Positions 33,654-44,700 of a stretch of DNA of 64,000 bases are shown here, in pieces. Origin of the DNA: Paraspadella gotoi (Eukaryota > Chaetognatha); NCBI GenBank assembly GCA_051294375.1, contig CM119264.1:15338196-15402195 (forward strand). The letters run 5' to 3'. The notes under the pieces were generated by a model. The model was given only the letters and a program-made list of their open reading frames with translations. It was not told where the DNA came from and did no database searches. Position 1 is the first letter of the stretch, and every line of letters starts with the position of its first letter. Position numbers and translations under genes: made by a program.

Positions 33654-36259
33654 AGTCGGATCTGCTTATCAGCAGATCCCGACTCTATAACTCACTTTTT
33701 CGGTCCGTCGGTCCGCCCCCTCAATATTGTCGGGCACAACACTTATATCATGTCAGAACATCGAATTATGATAAATTATGCAAAAAAACTGAGTTGTCCT
33801 CCCTTGTCGTCGTGTCTCGCGTCGTCGCGTCCGTCCGTCCGTCTGTCCGTCCGTCCGTCCGTCGTCTGTCTGTGTCCGTCCGTCGTCGTCCCACCTTAGC
33901 AAAAAACTCCAATTACCCGTGATTGGATGGATGGATTGGTATGAAATTTTGTGTGTGGGTAGGAAACTGTGTGATTGAGATGGATATGAAGTTTCGAGGG
34001 AATCGTGCGAGTGGAAATTGGTTTAAATGGAAAAAACAAAAAAATATATTTCACTATTTGAACGCCAATTGCTCATGAGTGGATGTGCAATTGACTTGAA
34101 ATTTTGTATGATGGTAGGAAAGTGTGTGATGAGCCGGATATAAAGTTTCGATGGAATCGTGCGAGTGGAAATGAGTTAAAATGAAAAAACAAAAGTCATA
34201 TTTACTTGAAGTATTTTTACTTAAATTTACTCATAATTATTTTGTTTATTAAAAATTGGATAGATAAATCGAAATTGAATTTTGTGTGTGGGTAGGAAAG
34301 TATGTGATAAAGCTGGATAAAAATTTTTTGATGAATCGTAGGAGTGGAAAAGAGTTCAAATTAGAAAACCAAAAGACACATTTATTTGAATTTTTTAAAG
34401 TTTCTCTCTCTCTCTGATTGATTGATTGATTGATTGATTGACCAAATTATATGCTAATTGACCAAATTATGCCAGTTGACCCAAATTCTGCAAGTTAATC
34501 AAGTTTTGAAAGTTGACCAAATTATGCCTGTTGACCAAATTAGGCTAGTTGATAAAATTATGCCAGTTAACCAAATTATGCCGGTTGACCAAATTATCTT
34601 AATTTTTCAAATTATGTCAGTTGACCAAATTATGTCAGTTGACCAAATTTATGTCAGTTAACCAAATTATGCAAGTTGATTAAATTATGCAAGTTGACCA
34701 AGATAGCTTATTACCCACTTAATTATCGATTGACCTGGAATTTTGTATGTGAGTAGAAAAAGTGTGTGATTGAACAGGAAACCAAGTTTCGATGGAATCT
34801 TTTGAGTGGAAATGAGTTTAAATGGAAAAAAACAAAAAACCTGTTTCCTAATTGATTATGCTTCTTTTTCCTTTATATTAAATGTATATGCAGGATGTAT
34901 TAATAAGTCAAATAATTAATCAGTAATTAATCAATTAGTCAATTAATTAATCAATAATTAATTAATCAGTCATCATCGTCATCGTCCCACCTTAGCAAAA
35001 AGCTCCAATAACCGTGATTGGTGTTGGATTGAAATGAAATGAATTTTGTGTGTGGTAGGACAGTGTAGTAAAGCTGGATATAAAGTTTCGACGGAATCGT
35101 GTGAGTGGAAATGAGTTTAAGTGGAAAAAACATAAGTCGCATTTACTAAAATCTTTTTACTTATTTTAACCAATAAGTACTCTACATCACGCATAAAACG
35201 GGGTAAACCGAAAAAGAATAGTTTTATCGTTTACCGGAGTTGGAATTCGCGAATTAAGTTATCTTTTTCTTCGTTTTATTAATTTTCCCTAAACAATTTT
35301 TTGTTCGCATACGGCGAATTCAAGAGGATGAAAAGACCTTTCAACTCGTTACTGAAATTCATGGATATGTCTCACGGTATGGCCCGCACGAAATGAGAAA
35401 CAGTCTTCTTGAAAGAATTCTTGACAGAATTTAACTGTTTTACTTTTCTTTTTTGATTTATCTGTCTTTTTACCATAAATTTTAGATTCTCCGAATATTC
35501 TGATGACTCTGGTTTGACCGCGCCAACTATACCTGCAAAGATTGCTAACTCTTGTGGCAGCATCAACACGCGACCTCTCTCTTCTTTTCTCTCTCTCTCT
35601 CTCTGATTTTCACCCTACTCATCTGCTTCATCCTCCTCCTTATTCTTTTTTTCTTACCATAGCAATGACTTGAATTTTGAATGAAAGGTTTAAAGAAATA
35701 AACCATTCTCGATATTTTGTATAGATTATTTAATAAAAGCCTTAGTAATTAGTAATTAATTCTTTTAAAAAAAATTACAGGAAAAAAATATAGAAAAAAG
35801 AATCCTGAAAAAAATCTGAAATTTAAAAAAACGGTAAAGAAGATTTTGAAATCTTTTTGTTTACTCGATTGCGAAAAGATTTACCCCGTTTTATGCGTGA
35901 TGAATTAATCATAATTGGATGGATAGATTGAGTTCAAATTTTTTGTGGTGGTAGAAAAATGTGTATCGATGCTTGATATAAAGTTTCGGTGGAAACGTAC
36001 GAGTGGAAATGAGTTTAAATGAAAAAAAATATGAGTCACATTTAGTTGAATCTTTTTACTTATTTTAACCCATAATAGATTGAGATGAAATTTTGTGAGC
36101 GGGGTAGGAAAGTGTGTGAAAAAGTTAGATATAAAGTTTTGACGGAATTGTGCCAGTGGAAATGAGTTTAAATGAAAAAAAAAAAAAAGTCACATTTACT
36201 TGAAGCAGAAAAATGATACAAGTTAAAAAAATCCTAAAAGCATAAGGATCGTCGCAATT

Positions 36260-36294
<35 letters not shown>

Positions 36295-36872
36295 AGTAAA
36301 ATGAGCATAAGGATCGTCGCAATTTCAAGAGAGAGAAGAGAGAGAAAGATAGAAAGAGAGAGAGTCCGAGATAAAAATTAGCGAATAAAAAAGTTGTTAT
36401 TTTACTCACTGAATAAAAATACTTAAAATACTTACAAAATACATAAAATTGATAAATTATTATTCCGATAACATTGTTTAATTCACATGCAATATATCTA
36501 GTAAGGCCTAATATCTAGTAAGGCGGGCCAAAATTGAACACTTTTTATAACTTCTAGTTCTCTTTAAATTTTTTTTTTCTTTTACTACTAAATCGATTTT
36601 CAATATAACTTTTTGAATTAGTTCATTGGGTTGTTGCACTGAAGCTTTTAAATATTTATTAATATATAATAATATATAAAGTATTGACGGAATTGTGCCA
36701 GGGGAAATGAGTTTAGATGGAAAAAAACATAAGTCACATTTACTTGAATCTTTAATATTAATGATTACTAATAAATGTTTTAATTAATTAATGAATTAAT
36801 TAATTAATTAATGTGAAAAAATGATGCAAGTTAAAAAAAATCTGAAAAGCATAAAGATCGTCGCAATTGCAG

Positions 36873-36903
<31 letters not shown>

Positions 36904-37135
36904 GAGGTAGAGAGAGAGAAGAGAGAAGGAGACATAAAATAAAAATAGAGGATATTTGTTTGTTTTGATAAAATGTAAACAAAACATATTTAATAACTGT
37001 CCTAACCCAATTTTAAGGACATCGATGATGATAAGTTGAATATAAATTTAAAATTAATTATTATATAATTAATTAATCGATTAATTAATTAATTAATTAA
37101 TCGTAGGCAGATCCGACATTGTTTGCTCAAACTTG
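33654..37135 (+). mobile_element. Family A element, longest copy, with internal insertion
   Basis: It begins AGTCGGATCTGCTTATCAGC (palindromic end) and finishes GGCAGATCCGACATTGTTTG with CTCAAACTTG. It sits in a T-run inside the right end of a hAT family 4 copy (33609-33653 and 37136-37153). The GTTGACCAAATTATGCC minisatellite is at 34440-34700, GA-rich stretches at 36260-36360 and 36880-36920. Family B-like end words are present at about 36230 and 36840, so it is a composite. Confidence 0.65.
35185..35902. mobile_element. 718-bp element with exact 23-bp terminal inverted repeats
   Basis: CATCACGCATAAAACGGGG + TAAA at 35185-35207 is the exact complement of 35880-35902. Comparison with 1790-1850 (inverted) gives the uninterrupted family A sequence and indicates at most a 1-bp duplication at the junction, so the superfamily is unclear. 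A 65-codon minus-strand frame (35372-35569) is not recognised. Confidence 0.82.
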
Positions 37136-37527
37136 TTTTAATGCCAACCCTGTGTGTGGGTAGGAAAGTGTGTGATTGAGTAGGAATTGTTGGAATCAAG
37201 GAGTGGAAATGAGTTTGCATGGAAAAAATGATGCGAGTTGGAAAAAAAATGATGCGAGTTGGAAAACAAATGATGCGAGTTGAAAAAAAAATTATGCGTA
37301 CTTTTTTTGTAACTATTTCTACTATAGAATTTATTTATTTAGCTGTTTACCGCTTAATTATCGTGGGCAGATCCGACATTATTTGCTCAAACTTGTTTAT
37401 TTGTACCTTTGCTTTTAAATTTCCTCGTCAAACTGATTAGGACATGCGAATGAAACTTAGAATTAAATAATGTGCTCTTTCCATCCTGTGATTCAAATTG
37501 GTGCCTTTAAATTTAACCTCGTCTACT

Positions 37528-37742
37528 ATGATGCCAATCAACGAGCGTCAATCGTTTCCATCAGTGCCTTGCTCTAACGGGTTTGGTTGTGCTACGTCCC
37601 AAACTTTTAAGTTACCCCCACCAGAACCAAGGCGAAAGTCCACCGAAAAATTATTCGACAAGCGGGTCAATCGTAGTGACCAAGGTGGTGTCGGGTACTT
37701 CGTTCGCCTCGCAAATTCTTCCCCAATGATAAAAAACAACAG
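37528..37742 (+). CDS. RASGEF1: RASGEF1-like exon 1 (candidate start)
   Basis: The open frame reads MMPINERQSFPSVPCSNGFG and continues through a Pro/Arg-rich stretch to GGVGYFVRLANSS, ending NN at AACAG|GTAGGC (phase 2). The split codon joins exon 2 exactly. Two adjacent ATGs at 37528 and 37531 are the first in frame; an in-frame TGA lies shortly upstream (about 37489). No vertebrate-like similarity is visible here, so the start is less certain than the exon. A non-coding or coding upstream exon is possible. Confidence 0.68.
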
Positions 37743-40700
37743 GTAGGCTGTGAGCCTCTAAAATCTCTGAATACCATATAATCAATCTAAATTATCAGAA
37801 ATTTTTTTTTTTTATTTTTAAAGTTCGCCGTCAATGGCGTCCACCCCACAAGAGCCTCGACAATACTGGACATTGCCCTGTACGGCCTATGCAGTTAAAA
37901 AAACGTTGAAAAACTTTATGCCCCGATCTCTACCTCAAACGCCACTGAATCGCCGGTTCGGATCTTCTTTCCGCACCATTACTTCCTCTCTGCGGGTTAT
38001 TCAGCCTACCTGTTCATCCAATATAGCGGATCTTCCTATCAATACTACGTCAGAAAATTGTTTTCATAGAACTGTAAAAAATTCCGCTAAAAAATCGTAC
38101 TTGGCTGCAACGCCGTTAACAAAAAACTCCCATTCAATTTGCGATGGCAACGTTGAACCAAATTGCAACGAATCGTGTCTGACGACGATTTTAGCACAGT
38201 TTTCTTTAACAGAAGCATTGCTTTATCAGGACGGAATATTACTTTCTGGTTCTTTAAAGGCGCTCATTCAGCATCTCGTTCCCACAGAAGTCTACTTTCC
38301 CGAAAAAACGTAAAAGTTTAAACATTTTAAGGCATTCCTGGAGATCAATGCCCTCTGGAGGCCTATGGGAAAACAAAGAGCAAGGTTTTTCTTAAAGAAT
38401 TAACGGGAAAAAAGAAGAACGAAATAGAAATAGAAATAGAACGTTAGAGGATAACGTTTCGGGGAAAAAAATAAAGGAATTCAGATATAATTTTTTTTAA
38501 TATTTTTTATTTTTGTTATATGAAATTGGTACAACCAATATATATTTGGGTAAAAATTAAGGTTAAAATAAATTATGGTTAAGAATAAATTAAGAATAAG
38601 TGTAAGTTAACTAGAAAAATAAATTAAGGTTAAAAATAAGTTAGGGGTAAGTTAGGGTTAGAGGTAAGTTAGGGTTAGAGGTAAGTTAGGGTTAGGGGTA
38701 AGTTAGGGTTAGGGGTAAGTTAGGGTTAGGGGTAAGTTAGGGTTAGGGGTAAGTTAGGGTTAGGGGTAAGTTAGGGTTAGGGGTAAGTTAGGGTTAGGGG
38801 TAAGTTAGGGTTAGGGGTAAATTAGGGGTAGAGGAAAGTTTGGATTAAGGGTTAATTATGGGTAAATTAAAGTTAAATTTAAGTTTTGGCTTAAGTATAC
38901 AATAATTTAATATTTTAAAAAAAAATATTTAAATATTAATATAAATTTAATAAAAATAAATATATTATATAATATTTACATTTTTATTTATGATTACAAT
39001 GGTCATTTAATAATTCAGAGAGAGAGAGAGATATCAAGGTTAAAATTGCCTATCTCTCTATCTCTCAAAGTTAGTATCCAAATATTTATTAAAAATATTA
39101 AAACTGGTTGATGAAGGTTCAAAAAACAAGAACCAAAACATATCCTAATTATTAAATGATCGTGGTTATCACAAATAAAAACTGTTATTTTGTAAATATC
39201 TATCAAAGGCAATTAAAAAAATATTATAATTAATTTTTTGAAAGAAAAAGAAATCCTTAGCTCGTGAAGCTTAAAAACGTGTTTAATATCATTGTTGTTA
39301 CGGTCTTAAATTTTTTTTTCCGTAAAGAAACGAACTTCATTTTTTCCTCTTCTTTCTCTTCCTTTTCCCATAAGCCTCCAGAGCGAATTCAACTCCGGGA
39401 TCGCCCATTTTAAAAATGTTATTCAATTCATGGTAAAATTGTCAATAACTGTTTACGATATTCCCGGTCGGTGATTTAGGGGTAGTTTAGGGTTAGGGAA
39501 ATTAAGTAATTTTTTTTTATTTATTTTTTTTTAAATAAGAATTTTTAAGTGGTTAAGCTTTCAATCAAGTTTCTCACACAGTCTAATTTTTCTACTTCCT
39601 GAGTACCATGCTTTCTTATCAATGAAGTGATATAATACTTTAAAAAATGTTTCAATTGTATGAGATCGCGAAATATTTTATTGTACTCTGCACTAGTATC
39701 AAAATATATATATCTTGAAATTAGTTCATTAGTATTATTTATTTATTTTATTTATTTGCTAATTTGTACCATTTTGATTGTATGCAAATTTAGAAGTTTC
39801 TTTATTCTTTATACATATAAAATATAAGTGGGAAGGAGGCCTTAACCCGCCGTAGCTATCAAAACAACTAAAAAGGTAAAGATAGTAAAATATGAGATTT
39901 GGGAATTAAGGGAATCAGTGTTAGGTGACGGTGTATACTAAATTTTTCTAGTAAATCTTTTTATCGTCGCAATCGCTTAGCGTTTGCGACGATATTGTAT
40001 CGCTTTTGCCCATAAGTAGGGGGAGACTAACTCAGTAAGGTGGTTAAGAAATTGCATTAAGCACCTGCTCAAACGAAAATTTAGACATTTTTAAAAAAAT
40101 CTTTTTTTACCTAAAAGTAGACTTCAAGAATAAAGTTTTGAACCCCCGCCCCTATTGAATTTAATTTCATAGTAGATTTCTACCATAAGTGGCGTCGTCG
40201 TTGTCGTCGGCGTTCTAAATTATAGATCGCCTTTTTTATGATTAAATTTAGGTGTATGAAGCTGAAAATTTATATACAGCTTCTCATCATCGATGTGCTT
40301 AAAATTGGGTCAGGACAGTTATTAAATATGTTTTGTTTACATTTTATTAAAACAAACAAATTTTCTCTTTTATTTTTATATTTCTTTCTCTCTCTCTCTT
40401 CTCTTTTAATTACATGTCTCTGTCCCTCTCTTTTTTCCCTAGTCACTGATTCATAGGGGAAAAAACGAGTCTGCAGCTGGCTCTGCAGGGGATTATTCTT
40501 TTTCTCTCTTTTCTGCTGCTGCCTTTTGATTTCTTTTTTTTCTGGGTGCTTCTTCTGCTGCCGCTGCTGATTCGTCTGAAAACGATTTGGCTTCTCTCTC
40601 TCTTTTTTTCTCTGGGGCTGTGTCTGCTGATCAGTTTATTTTTTTCCTTTCTATTCTTTCTTTCCTTTCTATTCTTTCTTTATATTTATTCTTTTCTTCT

Positions 40701-41734
40701 TTTTCTTTCTGTTTATAAATTTTTTTTTCTCAAATTTGATTTTTTTAGTATCAAAATTTGTCATCAATCCAGATTTTTCTTATGCGATTTTGACGATCCT
40801 TATGCTTTTGAGATTTTTTAACAATTCATCGATTCATTTTTTTCCTTCTAGGTACGTCTTTGCGTTTCTTCTGACATCTCGTCTTCATATTCCGCCCAAT
40901 GAACTTTTAGAAAAAGTGGCGTCGATTTGCGCTAATCAGCAGGTACAAAAGATCCTACTGTGGCGGTATATTCATTTCAGTCAATCCAATGGCTCCCAAC
41001 CCAACCGTGCATTTTAACCTCAGTCCTAACGAGTTTCCTCTGTTGGCAAAGTGAGACCGTTCTAGGGTAACTGCGCCAGTGGCGCTACTGAGGGTTGGAA
41101 GCCCCTAAAGCCAACAGTGAAATACCCCATCCCAATGGGCATGACAGGCAAACCGGTTGTTGCTATACTAGTTTCTTTTTAAGCCTTACTTTTACTAATA
41201 CTTTCACTAATTCACTGCCTTGAATGTCTACACCGGCTTAATTTTCATTGGTATAAGGATGTTAGGAGTGGTTAGGGGTTTTTTATCGTCACAATCGCTT
41301 AGCGTTTGCGACGATGTTGTAACGCTTTTGCACATTAGTGGCGTCGTTGTCGTCGGCATTCCAAATTATAGACCGCCTTTTTTATGATTAAATTTGGGTG
41401 TATGAAGCTGAAAATTTATATACAGCTTCCCATCATCGATGTGCTTAAAATTGAGTCTGGACAGTTATTAAATATGTTTTGTTTACGTTTTATCAAAACG
41501 AACAAATTTTTTTTTTTATATTTCTTTCTCTCTCTCTTCTCTTTTAATTACATGTCTCTCTCCCTCTCTTTTTTCCCTTCGTCACTGATTTATAGGAAAA
41601 AAACCGAGTCTGCAGTGGCTTATTCTTTTTCTCTCTTTTCTCCTGCTGCTTCTGCTGCTGCCTTTTGATTTCTTTCTTTTTTCCTGGGTGCCTCTGCTGC
41701 TGCCGCTGCTAATTCGTCCGAAAACGATTTAGCT

Positions 41735-41765
<31 letters not shown>

Positions 41766-44700
41766 CTCTCTCTCTTTTTTTTTCAGGGGCTGCGTCTGCT
41801 GATCAGTAGAGTGATGTGAAAATGATAAAGTTTTAGAAAATTAAAATTTAGCATATAAAACGTGAAAATAAAAACCATTAAAAATATTTTAGTAAATTTA
41901 TTTTTTATTATATACATTAGTGGGCACCAGTGAGCTACATTTATATATAATAATAAGTTTATAATGGCTAAAATTTCAAAATACAAATTTTTGAATTTTA
42001 AGATTGGATTTGGATTCCTTGCAAAAAGTTAATATATAAAAATATAATTCTTTTTTAAAAATTCTTTCATTAAGACTTAATGAAATAATTTAAGTTGGTC
42101 AAAAATTTAAAACTATATTTAAGATGCCGATTTTTAGTTTCGAGTTTAAAAATGTAGATTTTTATAATTTTAACTTACTTAAAGACATAATTTTTAAAAA
42201 AGATTTATATTTTTTTTAAACAACTTTTAATAAGGAATCTGAATCAGTTCTCAGAATTTAAAAAAAACATTTTGAAATTTTGACATTATATAAGGGTAAT
42301 ACTATATACAAAAATTTATATATATTTATAAAAAAAAATAATTATAGATTAGTATTCATTAATATAATAGTTTTCAAGATATAACTGCTAAATTTTGATT
42401 CCAAACTTTCACTTCACCCTACTGATCAGTTTATTTTTTTCCTTTCTATTCTTTCTTTCCTTTCTATTCTTTCTTTCCATTTTTTCTTTCCTTTCTATTC
42501 TTTCTTTCCTTTCTATTCTTTCTTTCCTTTCTATTCTTTCTTTCCTTTCTATTCTTTCTTTCCTTTCTATTCTTTCTTTCCTTTCTATTCTTTCTTTCCT
42601 TTCTATTCTTTCTTTCCTTTCTATTCTTTCTTTCCTTTCTATTCTTTCTTTATATTTATTCTTTTTTTCTTTTTCTTTCTGTTTATAAATTAATTTTCTT
42701 TTTTCAAATTTGATTTTTTTTAGTATAAAAATTTGTTATCAATCCAGATTTTTCTTATGCGATTGCGACGATCCTTATGCTTTTGAGATTTTTACCGTCT
42801 TTTTGTGTAGTAAAATTTCAATACATTGTTTTACCAACTCGGCAATGAGACCCTTAGACAAAGTTAATCATCAGTTGATAAATAGTTTTGTCGCGACTGC
42901 TGAATTTGACATAATCCTGACACATGATTCATTTTTATAATTGTTATTTATATTGTGATTGATTCATAATATATAGTATATATATATTAGAGTGATGTGA
43001 ATATGATAAAATTTTAGAAAATAAAAATTTAGCAGATAAAATAAAAACCAATTAAAATACTTAGATAAATTTATTTTTCAATTTTATATATTAGTGGGCA
43101 CCAGTGAGTTATATTTATATATAGTAGTAAGTATATAATAAGTTAAAATTTCCTTACAAAAAGTTGATATAAGAAAGTATAATTCTTTTTTAAAAATACA
43201 GCGGTCATGCACTGATTCCGATTCTGTTTGGTTTAGCCTCTCTTTCAAGCAAATAGCGAAAAAAATAAATTGACGTCATAGTAAGAAATAATAGCAATTA
43301 ATCCAAATTTTTTTCTCAAAATTTATCATCATTTTTGTTTCTTACTGCTTTTGCCAAACATGCCCTTTAAAATTATAAAAATAAAGATTAACTAATGAAA
43401 CTAGTCTTAGGTACATTTCGTTGATGGTACAAAGAAAATTCATTGATATCATAGTCTCAATTCGGAGCCTTGAAATACCTCATTTTCTTCGTAATTTACC
43501 CCTTTATTGATAAAGGCCTTGTATTATAATAAAAAATGAAAACAACAACTTAATCATACAGCTACATGCATTAGCGTGTTATTCAAAGATTAGTGGTTTT
43601 TTTAATAGAAATAGTTTATATTAATATAGCTAATGGGCAATATCCAAAGGTTTTAATTTGCACCTGAAGATGACCACAATTTAAAAATCTGATAATACAG
43701 TCTTTTAGCCCTATCTATGTCAGTAGTTTTTAAAACACGGGGAACAAAGTTTGAAGACCTAAATTTTCATATTTAAATCAATGTTTTTTAAGGTTGCTCC
43801 ATGATTTTTTACTTATTTTTTTTTTTTTAACAAAATGATAATTTATTATCCTGAGTAATTATATAAACGTTTCAGGTATAGAAAATCTTTGTTTACATAA
43901 GAAACATAATTCAATCTTTTCTCTTTCAGAATCTATAATTTTTTATTTTTTTTAATACGGCCAAGTATAGGAAGCCGCTTAAGAAAAAGAAGCCAGTGAC
44001 TTTTTTCTTATATTTTTATATCGATAGATGTGGAATGACGGGAATATTGTAAATCTCAAGTTTCGCTTTAATCGGACCTCACATTGTGGAGAAATCTTAG
44101 GAAACCCATCAAAATTCCACCCCTTTTTTTCAACATTCTCGCCTTTTAAGATTTTTGCCGATTCTGACTTCCTCTTACAAACTTATAATTCCGCTAGTTA
44201 ATTTTTTTTTCTTAAACGAGCGAAGGGAATCCACAACTTTCTGTTATTTTATGATTTCTGGGTAAAAAATATAATAAATTACATTAACATTGGGATATTA
44301 TGAAAGTATAATGTCTTGTGAAGCCTGTGAGAGTTAAATAATTAAAAAATTCGCCTATTTTATTATTGAAAAATAACAGTAAAGTAAAGAAGTTGAATGT
44401 CTTCCGGCTCATTTCAGTAAACATCCCTGTTCTCTAGCATAAAATAATGTTTACTTTTTGCTGGTGGAAAAGAAAGATAAATACTTAGGCTGTGATGGGG
44501 TGAATAATATTTTGTAGAATTTTGTAAGCATGCTTGTAAAATCAGACAAGCAAATATTTAAGTGACAAAAAATTCACATTTTCTTTATCCAAAAAACTTT
44601 AAAGTTTTACTAGAGTACAATTTAGCCTTTTTTCTTTCAGAATCATTAAAAAGAATTAAATTTTCATTTATTCTTATGGGGTGTCATTAGTTTTAAAATT

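Larger units (their letters stand above)
41285..42793 (+). mobile_element. Family B element carrying a hAT-like MITE
   Basis: It starts ATCGTCACAATCGCTTAGCG and ends GCGATTGCGACGATCC. It is split at CTGATCAG by the MITE 41807-42421. The 39963 copy provides the uninterrupted sequence at the same spot (about 40626-40633). Confidence 0.78.

Noticed and set aside
42395-42688. 97-codon frame repeating FLSILSFLSIL
   Set aside because: Translation of an 18-bp tandem repeat inside a family B element; no gene features.
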